Source of the DNA: Dictyocoela muelleri
Taxonomy: Eukaryota; Microsporidia
Assembly: GCA_016256075.1 (NCBI GenBank)
Contig: SDVU01000573.1
Location: 1-12,254 of the forward strand
Reading direction: 5' to 3'
DNA length: 12,254 nt
Part shown: positions 1-8,345 of the stretch, piece by piece
Layout of the letters: the number at the start of each line of letters is the position of its first letter
How positions within the stretch are numbered: position 1 is the first letter of the stretch
Translations under genes and position numbers: made by a program
The notes under the pieces: model-generated
Databases searched by the model: none
What the model was told of the DNA's origin: nothing
The model's input: only the letters and a program-made list of their open reading frames with translations

Positions 1-57
1 CTTATAAAGTCAAAAACGGCTTATAAATTCAAAAACGGCTTATAAATTCAAAAACGG
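1..57. repeat. Tandem array, 19-bp unit, three copies
   Basis: Three head-to-tail copies of a 19-bp unit read cttataaattcaaaaacgg (the first copy differs at two bases), and a fourth breaks off after cttata. The array touches the window edge, so its true length is unknown. Its cttataa core resembles the ttataag-type units beside the LTR element at 3633-3740 and 8421-8497, but the units are not the same. Confidence 0.9.
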
Positions 58-74
58 CTTATATCTATAAAGCA

Positions 75-422
75 CCGTTTTTTCTATATTCGATGTATAG
101 TATTGTTAGTCAGATTATACCAGAAATTTAATTGCTTATAAGATGCATTTACCATCAATAAGTAAAATACATGAATTAATCTCGTAAAAAGAAGATTTTA
201 TCGGTAAATTGGTTCTCTATGTCGCCAATTTAAAGTTTTAAACCTATATCCTTAATGGGAATTCCCGTTGCGTTTATAAATTTGTAATTCGGTAATACCA
301 CCACATTTGATACAACATCGCCGCAATTTTACAATTTCATAACCAGTAAAAATTCCTTACATTCATTTAAACATGTAAATATTTTTTCAGTAATACTCAA
401 AATCATAGATGATAAATTTCAT
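75..422 (-). pseudogene. Merlin (IS1016/ISXO2-like) transposase relic, N-terminal half
   Basis: Reading the minus strand from an ATG at 422, the pieces match the N-terminal layout of Merlin transposases. First comes a helix (LNECKEFLLVMK), then after a frame shift near 345 a zinc-ribbon half-site (CIKCGG). Next is GYRFKTLNWRHREPIY, which corresponds to the second ribbon strand and the lead into the helical region. Last are TRLIHVFYLLMVNASYKQ and NLTNNTIHRI, which fit the helix-turn-helix-like stretch before the catalytic core. The segments from CIKC to HRI share one frame, interrupted by in-frame stops (after NSH and after PIYR) and ended by a stop. The DDE core is absent: the 19-bp array begins where it should follow. 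The family is assigned from motif order and resemblance to the other copies here. Related host DNA-binding protein is a less likely alternative. Confidence 0.6.
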
Positions 423-441
423 TTTTTATTATTTTGCTTTT

Positions 442-483
442 GTTACTTTTCTGGACCATGCATAAATGGTCCGTAAAAGTAAC
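442..483. repeat. Tight hairpin, 18-bp arms, 6-nt loop
   Basis: The arms 442-459 and 466-483 (left arm gttacttttctggaccat) pair at 16 of 18 positions around the loop gcataa. The hairpin lies 20 bp upstream of the start of the minus-strand Merlin relic. It could be the remnant centre of a terminal palindrome like those at 8755-11850, or an isolated inverted repeat. The sequence does not decide which. Confidence 0.7.
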
Positions 484-777
484 TAGCCCCAAATATGTTT
501 CTTTTAAATTATTATTTTTTTAAAAAAAACAGATCAATTTGTCCACGGAAAGAGATAATTTCAATATAAAAAAGCTGAACTATTTGACCAATGCGAAATT
601 TAAATGTTTAAAAAGTCAATTAAAATCAATCAAATAAAAAATTAAAAATTAAAAACGAACATGTGGGATTTAAACCTGTGGAATGTTAGCTGTATCGCGA
701 AGCGCTCGCGACAATTATAGTTTTCTATGATGTAACTAATTTTATTGTTGCAACATATTTTAATAATTTTCAAGTTT
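484..777. other. Gap between divergent Merlin relics; no gene seen
   Basis: I see no open frame or recognisable motif. The segment lies where the N-terminal part of the plus-strand relic would be expected. A GC-richer patch at 660-715, with the near-palindrome tcgcgaagcgctcgcga at 695-711, stands out from the AT-rich surroundings but could not be assigned. Confidence 0.5.
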
Positions 778-1090
778 GTCGTTTTTCCGGAAAAAAAACG
801 ACAAAACAAAACAGGAAAAAAGACTTTTTCGATTTTCCTGGATGCCGTTTATTACATTATTTTTAAGCATGTTTGTTATAGATCGACTGTTATTACTGAC
901 CGTTGTCAGTTATAACGTCTTAAAAATCCGTGATATAAACATATTCGCATAAATCATTTAATAATTTTTGGACGATCCTAAGAATCGCGAAATACATACA
1001 CAGACAATCGAAAGTACATGGCGTTATCTAAATCAATATATGCGCACTCGTGGAACCGACATACTTGAAAATTTAAAATTTTCTAAATAA
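778..1090 (+). pseudogene. Merlin (IS1016/ISXO2-like) transposase relic, catalytic C-terminal part
   Basis: One frame from 778 to about 908 reads VVFPEKKRQNKTGKK, then KHVCYRSTVITDRCQ. These match the VFGGIER strand of the family and the strand carrying the second catalytic Asp (ITD, codon 898-900). A one-base shift leads to YNVLK (911 onward). A second shift leads to DDPKNREIHTQTIESTWRYL, the very characteristic HTQ-IES-W block with the catalytic Glu at 1010-1012, then NQYMRTRGTDILENLK and a stop at 1088-1090. Asp to Glu spacing is about 37 codons, as expected for Merlin. The first Asp motif and the zinc ribbon are not found upstream, so the copy is 5'-truncated as well as shifted. It faces away from the relic at 75-422 and lacks the segment joining them, so the two are probably separate insertions or an inverted fragment. 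Confidence 0.75.
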
Positions 1091-2326
1091 TAATCCGATT
1101 TTTCAAAGAAAATAACAACAGTTTCCACAGTGTCTTGCAATATTACACGTTTAAATAAAAAATTTTATAGATAAAAAATGTTTAATTCTATTTTTTTTAG
1201 ATTCCAAAGAGACTTTTCCCATATTTTACTTATTTTTTTTTGATAAATATTAAATTTTTATCTGTTTTACTACAGGAATTTTTCTTTATTAAGAAAAAAA
1301 AATAAATGTATTTTAACATAAACCCCTAAAAGTTACCCATACACGAGCTTAAATTTTTGTATGTGAATGGATTATTTTATCCAACAAATGTTTCATTCTT
1401 TTATAAAAATTGAGCTCACATTATATGAATAACTTTTTTGGTTTTCTTATATTGAAATGCGCATAGATAAATATATTTTATTTTACTAATAAAAAAAATT
1501 TATATAATAATCGGAGTAGTGTCGAAATTTGAATATTTTCAATTTTGTTATCATTAAAAATTTTACTTTCTATACTTCACCCTTTTTTACTATTAAAGCA
1601 ATTAAAAATGTTAATTATACTTTAATTATATGTAATGAACATATTTATAATATAAAATCATCGAAATCCTACACAATGCTTACAGAAATCAAGTTGGCAA
1701 ATAAAATTACACTATTTAATAAAAAAATTGTATTCAATAAATACTAAAATTGTATCATTTGATCCAAAATTTTACATTTTTTAAAACAATAAAGCCATAA
1801 GTATTACATAAATCCCTTTTCAAAAACTACAAAATTACATCAACCGACGTAAAACTTTAAAAAAACTCATTTTTTAAATTGCTAAATATTTTACTTATAA
1901 TTTTACTGTAATTTAATTTTTTTTATTGAAACACGCATTTGTTTTTTTTAATTCATAATTTTTCAAATATTTCGTCTAAAACATTAAGGCTACTATTATT
2001 TCTCAGACTCCTATAAACTGATAGATATAATTTTTAGAAAATAACGATTAAAACAAGAATACAACACCATTTAATAATTTTTTACCCAGTTATTTTTATT
2101 GTCCAATTAATTTTTAGCGCCAACAAACAATTGGGTGATTATAAGGAAACCTTTTTTTTAAAAAAATTATTCGCTAATATGACAAATTTTCTAATTCTCC
2201 AATTTGCTCAAAAAATCAAATCTCCCATTTGGGCCAATTAAAAATATTTTTTGTATTTGTATTATAAATTTTGATATTGATCTTTTTTAAATAATATCAA
2301 AAGTTACATTCAATTAATCATTTTAT
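1091..2326. other. AT-rich intergenic stretch without a supportable gene
   Basis: This is about 1.2 kb of A/T runs. The longest open frame (1529-1747, 72 codons) has the composition expected of random AT-rich sequence and no motif. Weak inverted repeats are visible (gagctt/gagctc near 1344 and 1410; acccag/attgggt near 2083 and 2128). I see no transposase motif, RNA gene or tandem array. Confidence 0.6.
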
Positions 2327-2348
2327 CTTCCCTCTAAATTTTCCCTCC
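2327..2348 (+). promoter_or_regulatory. Two TTCCCTC motifs upstream of the host ORF
   Basis: The sequence ttccctc occurs twice, starting at 2328 and 2341, about 35-55 bases before the ATG at 2383, in a region with almost no other C runs. Microsporidian genes often carry short CCC- or GGG-like signals just upstream of the start codon, and this pair could be such a signal. The distance is longer than typical for those motifs, so the call is tentative. Confidence 0.25.
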
Positions 2349-2382
2349 AAAGGTATTTAATAAAAAAATTTGAGTAATTGTC

Positions 2383-3387
2383 ATGAAAAGAACAATTGAT
2401 ATTCTTTCATCACCACTCTCACTAGATCCTGTAAAACCTAAAAGTGCTCGAAAAAGACGTAAATATGTAGGAAAATACATCGAATCGAAGCCAATTTATT
2501 ACGAAACAGATTTATCAAAATTAACACCAAGACAACAAATATTCAGACTTAAATGTCAAGAAGCATTGAAAACCGGCAATAAAGAACTTGCACTTCTTAA
2601 TTGTTATACACCAGATATAATTGAATCTTCCCGGAAAAATAATAAAAAGAGGCGAAAAAAGATAAATTATTGTATTATTTTGTTGAAAAATTCATCCTAT
2701 CAAATTTTAAATGAAAAAATTTACTTTTCATTTAAATTAACGAATTTTTTCTTTACCTGGCTTTTTAAACTTTTTAAAAATACTAGTTCGTCTAATCAGA
2801 TTCATTTAGAAATCCCAATTCCTCAGAAGTTAGAACAAAAAAATAAATATACCACTGAAAACTTAAAGGATTTAAATGTTTTAAAACATTCATATCTAAG
2901 GAACTTTAAAAAAATAGAAACTGATACGGTAAGCGAAAAAATTAAGTATAAGGAAAAATTTTGTATTATGATACCTGAATATCATAATAATGATAAAAAG
3001 GCAATTGGCGGTGAAACATTTATTAATAAAATGTATTATAAAAATAAAAAAATTCTTGATAACAAGAAAAATATTATTTACAAAAAAAATGTTAACCAAA
3101 CCGATTCTAAAGAGAGGCAAAATTGGTCAAATATTTTTTGTTATCAAAAAAACTACGATGAAAAAAATTATTTGTTATTTAATAATGTTAATTTTGATAA
3201 TATTGTTCGATATTTACAAAAAATTAGAAATAATCATGAATGTTCAATGAGGATATTAGCAAATGCACTTATTGTTCGTATAAATAAATTAAGACAAAGG
3301 AATAAATCCCTTGCTAGATATATTTCCAATATGATGTATGATTTTAATATGATTGAAATGAGGGAAGGAAATTGTTTTTGCGAGTAA
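2383..3387 (+). CDS. Hypothetical protein, 334 aa, Lys/Asn-rich, basic
   Basis: This is an uninterrupted 334-codon ORF and the only one in the window that looks like an intact host gene. I do not recognise the family. The N-terminal 80 residues are compositionally balanced (a basic patch KSARKRRKYVGKY at about 20-32, then LTPRQQIFRLKCQEALKTGN). A strongly basic stretch (RKNNKKRRKKINY, about 84-96) could be a nuclear localisation signal. A short aromatic run follows (FFFTWLFKLF, about 126-135); it is too short and too flanked by charge to be a convincing membrane anchor. A long Lys/Asn/Tyr-rich middle follows, then a C-terminal segment predicted helical from its pattern (SMRILANALIVRINKLRQRN, about 287-306) and a Cys-containing tail (NCFCE). 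There is no signal peptide. The ATG is the first in frame. Two ttccctc motifs lie upstream and a T-rich run follows the TAA. The balanced ends could be conserved domains joined by a fast-evolving linker. A nucleic-acid-binding or regulatory role is only a guess from the basic patches. Confidence 0.7.
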   Translation: MKRTIDILSSPLSLDPVKPKSARKRRKYVGKYIESKPIYYETDLSKLTPRQQIFRLKCQEALKTGNKELALLNCYTPDIIESSRKNNKKRRKKINYCIILLKNSSYQILNEKIYFSFKLTNFFFTWLFKLFKNTSSSNQIHLEIPIPQKLEQKNKYTTENLKDLNVLKHSYLRNFKKIETDTVSEKIKYKEKFCIMIPEYHNNDKKAIGGETFINKMYYKNKKILDNKKNIIYKKNVNQTDSKERQNWSNIFCYQKNYDEKNYLLFNNVNFDNIVRYLQKIRNNHECSMRILANALIVRINKLRQRNKSLARYISNMMYDFNMIEMREGNCFCE

Positions 3388-3632
3388 AATTATTATTTTT
3401 TACTTTTTTTAACTTTTTTTACGTTTGTTTTATAAAAAATGAAAATATTGATTGTAAAAATTAAACATGAAAAAATTAGTATAAGATACATGTTTATAAA
3501 ATTAAAGATCCGCGTTATTATTGATAATGTCATTTTTGTGATGTATAAACATATTTAAAAACATATTCAGGCGTGTGATACGACGTCCCGTTTCAAAATA
3601 ACATTTTCCACCCCAGAAAAAATAAATCATCC

Positions 3633-3994
3633 GAGTTAAATATAAGGTCGGAAGTAAAATTATAAGGTCGGTTGGATAATTTGACAATAATTAATTATAA
3701 AAGGGTGGGTTATATTTATAAGGTGGAGACAAAAAAAAATCCTTTTTTAGCCACTCTATATGAATTTTGCTGTTGATAACATCCATGAAAGTTTAATATT
3801 GACAAAAATTTGATTTTAAAAGCGGATAGAAAAATTAAAAAGTGGAGGGAAAAATTAAAAAGCGGAGAGAAAAATTAAAAAGCGGAGAGAAAAATTAAAA
3901 AGTAGAAATTTATCGCTAATTTTTTTTGATCTTATGAAAAAGACCTCCCTTAAAGAACATTATAAAAACACCCCTTAAAAGAACCTTATAAAAA
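3633..3994 (+). repeat. Left half of an inverted-repeat element split by the LTR element
   Basis: The outer end (from 3633, gagttaaatataaggtcgg) matches in inverted orientation the outer end of the right half at about 8455-8497. The inner segment gatcttatgaaaaag (3928-3942) matches the reverse complement of 8344-8358 at 15 of 15 bases. Between them are ttataaggt-type units and a 20-bp tandem array. Together with 8346-8497 this would have been a non-coding foldback or MITE-like element of about 0.5 kb. No transposase of its own is visible. Confidence 0.65.
3821..3905. repeat. Tandem array, 20-bp unit, four copies
   Basis: Four consecutive copies of agcggagagaaaaattaaaa with one to three differences occupy 3821-3900, and a partial fifth copy follows. 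The array is subterminal in the left half of the inverted-repeat element. The right half carries related but distinct units in inverse orientation (8421-8497). Confidence 0.9.
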
Positions 3995-3999
3995 ATACT
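3995..3999. repeat. Target-site duplication of the LTR element, left copy
   Basis: The sequence atact lies directly outside the left LTR and again directly outside the right LTR at 8341-8345. A 5-bp duplication fits Ty3/gypsy integrase. Confidence 0.8.
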
Positions 4000-4296
4000 G
4001 CATCGGTTCACAAAAACATCACCTGATCTCAGGTGGGAAACAATTAGAGATTTATTTCCTTCAATGATCCTTTTATTTAACGTATTGTCTTCGTGCCAGA
4101 TAAACCTCATATCTACGAGATTTTCGCTCCTTATATCTCTTTTTCATCACTCTTGATTCCTGTCAAGGGTGGAGGGAAGTTTTTGACAGCACTAGACCAC
4201 TCTCGAGCCTGCCAACATATTTCCTCTTTATTTTTCATCAAATTGTTCTCGAACGTTTTCAATTCACCTTTCATGTGAGTACTCATGGACGACACA
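4000..4296 (-). repeat. 3' LTR (left copy)
   Basis: This is a direct repeat of 8046-8340. In element orientation it starts TGTGTCGTCC directly after the polypurine tract and ends next to the atact duplication. It includes the near-palindrome cacctgatctcaggtg. Confidence 0.9.
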
Positions 4297-4306
4297 TCCT
4301 CCCCTC
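4297..4306 (-). promoter_or_regulatory. Polypurine tract
   Basis: In element orientation gaggggagga abuts the TG of the 3' LTR. It is the usual plus-strand primer site of LTR retroelements and fixes the LTR edge. Confidence 0.8.
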
Positions 4307-4449
4307 GTTTAAATGGCCGGCATTTTTTTATCGAGACACGGGTTATTTTGTTGTTTTGGTCAATAAAAATGTTGTTTCCTCTACTAGATATTCTTATCAC
4401 CGTGTATGGACCGTTTCATCTTCTTTCTACTTTATCTTGGCTATTTTGC

Positions 4450-5400
4450 TTTACGTAAACTTGATCACCTTCTTTAATTTCAATTGCCCTTCTCTTTTCA
4501 GCTACGATTTTATTACGCTGTGCACACTTTAATTTTAACTCATCTACTATGGATTTATAGTTTACTTCGATCATCTTGTCACTGTTGCTGAAAATGGGTT
4601 TTTTATGGAAAATTTCAAATGGCGAATATCCTAGGCTGCTGTTGTTAGTGCAATTTATTCTCCTTAAAATCTTATTTCTTAATTCATTAAGAGTAGAGCC
4701 TCTGCTTATTCTTAAAACAATACCTATTTCTTTGTTAACTCTCTCAACGATTCCAATGCCTGTGGGGTTGTATGGGGCGCACGTTAAGTGTTCAATTTTG
4801 TATATATTCATTTATTCTCGAAAGTTTGAAGAAATGAATTGTCGCCCGTTGTCAGATATTAATCTCACTGGAGGCTCAAATATGTTTAGCCACGTTTTTT
4901 CAAAGAAACTGCAGATAGTTGTGGAATTAATATCTGTGATAATGTCAATTTGTGTGTATCGAGAGAAGATGTCCACTATTACAAGGATATAAAATTTGTT
5001 AGGATTTCGGGCCATTCTAAAGTGCGATGCTTTGATTGGGCCCTTTATGTCCAATCCTATCATTTCTCTTGGTTTCGTTACATTAAACTCATTGATGGTA
5101 ATCCCGAAATTGTGAAATAAGTCTTTCTCTTCATTGCAGATCTTACATTGAGCACACATCTTCTGAATCATTTTTCCCAATCCTTTTAAATTTAAATACC
5201 TTGATATCGTGTTTTTAAATTTCGATATTCCTGGATGAAGTAATTCATCGTGAATTTCTTTCAGGCCGTTTATAACGTCATTTTCTCCTAAGATATTATT
5301 GTTCCAGCAACTATTAATCAAGGCGCGTAATTTCTGAGGTATGGTAGGTCTGTAGTCGTAAATGGTTTCCTTGGTTCTTATTTTACCGGTAAATCTTGAC
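4450..5400 (-). pseudogene. Integrase region of the Ty3/gypsy element
   Basis: Integrase joins element DNA to the host chromosome. In element order the region shows the zinc-binding HHCC module (IHDELLHPG, then CAQCKIC, around 5150-5250). The catalytic core follows, with GLDIKGP near 5050, LISDNGRQF near 4850 and NPTGIGIVERVNKEI near 4750, the D, D and E blocks. A basic C-terminal tail ends in a short beta-type segment (GDQVYVKQN). It lies last before the 3' LTR, as in Ty3/gypsy rather than Ty1/copia. It is part of a broken element. Confidence 0.9.
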
Positions 5401-5429
5401 AATAAGTCAGCTTAGGAATTTTTTATACC

Positions 5430-5780
5430 GCTAATATGCCTGAGTTCATAGTCTAATTCTTCTAAAATGAATTTCATTCGGTTTAATCGTTTGGTCATGG
5501 GTCCATTGAATAATAAATTTTTATTATCCGTCATTATTATTATTTTCGAATTGTAAATCAATTGTTTAAAGTGTAAAATCGCCTTTGTGATTGCAAGGGC
5601 TTCTTTTTCCGTATTCGAATAATTAATCTCCTGTTCGTTGTATTTTTTGCTAAATATGCCTACCAACTTTTCCTCTTGAGTCAATATTGCACCCATGGCC
5701 TTTTCAGATGCGTCACATTTCAATAAAAACTCGACATTAAGGTCAGCATGATGCAGAGTTGTCGTTTGTTTTATCAGTCG
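5430..5780 (-). pseudogene. RNase H region of the Ty3/gypsy element
   Basis: The block LLKCDASEKAMGAILTQ near 5710 is the first strand with catalytic Asp of the Ty3/gypsy RNase H. YSNTEKEALAI and IIMTDNKNLLF follow with the further acidic residues. RNase H removes the RNA strand during reverse transcription. It follows the polymerase directly, without a tether visible as a separate domain. Confidence 0.88.
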
Positions 5781-5799
5781 AAATATAAGGTTAAGTTTG

Positions 5800-6600
5800 T
5801 CAGTGTCCTCATTCGTCCACCATATTTTATTTCCATTTGACTTTAGTTTATCATATAAGTTGCATGTCATTTCGGAAAGGTTCTCAATGAATGGTCTGAA
5901 CCAATTTATCAGTCCGAGTATTTTTTCCAGTTGTTTTTTGGTTTTTGGGGGTATTATTTTAAGTCCGTCGATTTTTGAAGTTAGTGGTTTTATTCCGCGC
6001 TTATCTACCTCATGTCCGAGGAAGCAAACCTTTTCAAGGCAAAATTGGCTTTTATCAAAATTAATAGAGATGGAGTTTTTGTCAATTATATCAAATAACT
6101 CACTTAGTGTCTTGTAATGCGATTCTAGATTGTTTGAATGAATGAGTATATCGTCTTGGTATACCAAGACGTTACTAGTATTTTTGAAGAGTGAGTTCAT
6201 TGCAGATTGAAACGTCGAAGGGGCATTACACAGCCCGAACGGCATTTTATTGAATACGAACTTCCGGTTTAGGATTTTGAAGCCAGTTTTAAATATGTCT
6301 TCTTGGGCCATGTTTATCTGGTAATAGCCTTGTTTAAGATCTATCAGACTGAAAATACATGATCCATTGAGTTTAGAAAGGAGTTCGAACATATTCGGAG
6401 TCGTTTGGTGGTTTTTTTTTTGTTATCGAGTTCAAGTATCGATAATCTACAACTAAACGGATCTTTCCATTTTTCTTTTTTATAGCAAACGCAGGTAAAA
6501 GTATTGGGCTCTCGGTTTCTGTTATGATTTTGTTTTCCAGAAGTTCTTCTAGGTGGGATTGAACATCGCTTTCGAGTCTTAATGGTACGCTATATTCTCT
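5800..6600 (-). pseudogene. Reverse transcriptase region of the Ty3/gypsy element
   Basis: The region carries FSLIDLKQGYYQI near 6340 (motif A Asp), MPFGLCNAPSTFQ near 6230, VYQDDILIHS near 6160 (the YxDD catalytic motif), FLGHEVDKRGIKP near 6010 and the thumb block LGLINWFRPFI near 5915. These are the classic palm and thumb motifs of Ty3/gypsy polymerases. They copy element RNA into DNA inside the particle. Confidence 0.93.
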
Positions 6601-6799
6601 TTAGACCCTTTCAAATTTGGAGGTCAGTTCAATGTGATGAAGAACATTTGGAATATTACCTAATGTTGGATTTCTTTTTTTGTTGAGTCTTATTAGGTCT
6701 CTGATTTGAGCTTCATAATCTTGGACGTTGTATACCTTCGATTTTTCAATTATTTCTTTATCTGCTACACACAAATTTTGTGTTTTTGGTTCGATCTCA

Positions 6800-7150
6800 T
6801 ATTCTGTTCCGTCTAATGTCACAAATCCTTCCTTAAGATTGATGACAGCATCGTTTTCCATCAAAAAGCGCATTCCTAGTATTGGGTACGTATTTCGGTA
6901 ATTCATCACATAGAATTCGCTTCGGTAAGAGTTATTTTTATCCTCTTTCAGCTTAAATGTCAAGTTTATTGACTTATGGACTTCGACAATTTCGCCGTTT
7001 GCAAGCTCCACTTTTTTAGATTGAACTAACTCTTTCGGTTCCATGTTGATGTTTTGAATAATTTTTTTCGTAACATAGTTCTCGACAGACCCATTGTCGA
7101 TTATTGCGTCAAGTTTATGGTGTTGTATGGTAATAGGCATCTCAATAATT
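6800..7150 (-). pseudogene. Aspartic protease region of the Ty3/gypsy element
   Basis: LDAIIDNGSVENYV near 7095 is the active-site loop of a retropepsin, and YPILGMRFL near 6880 is the conserved hydrophobic-Gly segment downstream. The protease would cut the Gag-Pol polyprotein. It is read in continuity with the nucleocapsid part upstream and lies before reverse transcriptase. Confidence 0.8.
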
Positions 7151-7229
7151 TTCGGCTGAGCCGCACGTTCCCGTAATGCGTATGTTTTGTTGACCATTTT
7201 ATTTGTCTGATTACTCTTTTTTTTCAGGT

Positions 7230-8030
7230 GACGACATTCTGAATTTGAGTGAGAGTGGGTCTTATGATAATCGCAAAATTTAGAGCCTACAATATTGTGA
7301 TCACTCGAATGTTGTTCTTTCTTTTGTGTGAATTTTCTGTTCTGATTGGTATGGCGTTTTCGAGGTTCTTCTCTGTAGTACGGGGTTTGTGTGGTTGGTA
7401 TGAGGTTGATTCTTTCGATTATAAAATTTTCCATCCGTAATAAGGCGTCTAAGATGGATTGAAAGTCTGAACGTGCGAACTAGGTTTTTTTTAAATTTTA
7501 CAATGTCGTCAAGTCCTGCGAAAAAACATTCTTCATTTTTTGCTTGAATATTGTCGTTACTCCACCCGTTACAGAACCCTAGTACATGTACAGTTATTTT
7601 TAATTCTTTCAAATAGGCACGGATCGTATAGAAGTTAGTTTGTCTTATGCTTGACAGCCTGGCTTGGTATTTATAGGCAGTGTTCGGTTTATATCTCAAA
7701 CTCATTATCTTGTATAGCATTTCTTCAGCGCTTGTGCTACGACCTATCTGGTGTTGTATGTTGGAATCGTCGATCTGGGTTAAGACTTCGAGTTGTACTT
7801 CTTCAGACCATCGGCAGATTATTGATATTCCCATGAAGCCAATTTTCCAACTTATAAGATCCTGTTCATCGATGGTTAAAAGCAGGTTTATTCTATGTGT
7901 CATTATCAGACCAGATGATTCACTTTTGTATTCAAAGAAAGCGCATTCAAAGTTTGTGTCAATTTTTGAAAACTGATTTGCATTCTTTTCTTCTTCCTTT
8001 ATTTCATTTTTTATGTAACCGAGATTCATT
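7230..8030 (-). pseudogene. Gag (capsid and nucleocapsid) region of the Ty3/gypsy element
   Basis: A capsid-like helical region follows the 5' LTR. A nucleocapsid segment near 7230-7280 has a Cys/His cluster of the CxxH-SHSxxEC kind (CDYHKTHSHSNSEC) instead of the usual CCHC knuckle, a variant known in other Ty3/gypsy Gags. Gag packages element RNA. A start ATG is available at 8029 just inside the LTR edge, and an upstream in-frame ATG lies within the LTR itself. Capsid assignment rests on position and length, because capsid sequence diverges fast. Confidence 0.7.
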
Positions 8031-8033
8031 TTT

Positions 8034-8047
8034 GAGCTCAAATTCCA
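8034..8047 (-). promoter_or_regulatory. Candidate tRNA primer-binding site
   Basis: In element orientation TGGAATTTGAGCTC begins at the inner edge of the 5' LTR and overlaps its last two bases. It starts with the TGG expected opposite a tRNA CCA end. The matching tRNA cannot be named from this window. Confidence 0.3.
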
Positions 8048-8340
8048 TCGGTTCACAAAAACATCACCTGATCTCAGGTGGGAAACAATTAGAGATTTAT
8101 TTACTTCAATGATCCTTTTATTTAACGTATTGTCTTCGTGCCAGCTAAACCTCATATCCGCGATTTTCGCTCCTTATATCTCTTTTTCATCACTCTTGAT
8201 TCCTGTCAAGAGTGGAGGGAAGTTTTTTGACAGCACTAGACCACTCTCGAGCCTGCCAACATATTTCCTCTTTATTTTTCATCAAATTGTTCTCGAAGGT
8301 TTTCAATTCACCTTTCATGCGAGTACTCATGGACGACACA
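8046..8340 (-). repeat. 5' LTR (right copy)
   Basis: This is a direct repeat of 4001-4296 with about 97% identity. It starts TGTGTCGTCC in element orientation. An ATG within it (8155) opens a frame that runs into gag. Confidence 0.9.
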
Positions 8341-8345
8341 ATACT
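8341..8345. repeat. Target-site duplication of the LTR element, right copy
   Basis: The sequence atact directly follows the 5' LTR and matches 3995-3999. Confidence 0.8.

Larger units (their letters stand above)
4000..8340 (-). mobile_element. Ty3/gypsy LTR retroelement (Metaviridae), fossil, minus strand
   Basis: This is a full-length element of about 4.3 kb in minus orientation, ordered LTR, gag, protease, reverse transcriptase, RNase H, integrase, LTR, the order diagnostic of Ty3/gypsy. Both LTRs, a polypurine tract and a 5-bp target duplication are present. The two LTRs are about 97% alike by eye, so the insertion is fairly recent compared with the Merlin relics. It looks nearly whole but carries roughly four or five breaks in the coding part and should be treated as a dead copy. 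It lies inside an older inverted-repeat element. Confidence 0.93.

Noticed and set aside
660-715. tRNA-like patch (gggatttaaacc plus a GC-rich near-palindrome).
   Set aside because: No cloverleaf with paired acceptor and T stems could be built on either strand, and the T-loop consensus is broken.
777-916. Hairpins at 777-804, 811-840 and 889-916 as regulatory structures.
   Set aside because: They lie inside the Merlin catalytic reading frame (VVFPEKK ... TVITDRCQ), so they are most simply by-products of AT-rich coding sequence.
1529-1747. 72-codon plus-strand ORF as a small gene.
   Set aside because: Composition matches random AT-rich sequence, with no motif, no upstream signal and no matching neighbour.
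3502-3687. 61-codon minus-strand ORF beside the inverted-repeat element.
   Set aside because: It overlaps the repeat units from 3633 and has no recognisable features.
3821-3905. CRISPR-like array.
   Set aside because: Units are contiguous 20-bp tandem copies without unique spacers, in eukaryotic DNA, and no Cas genes are present.
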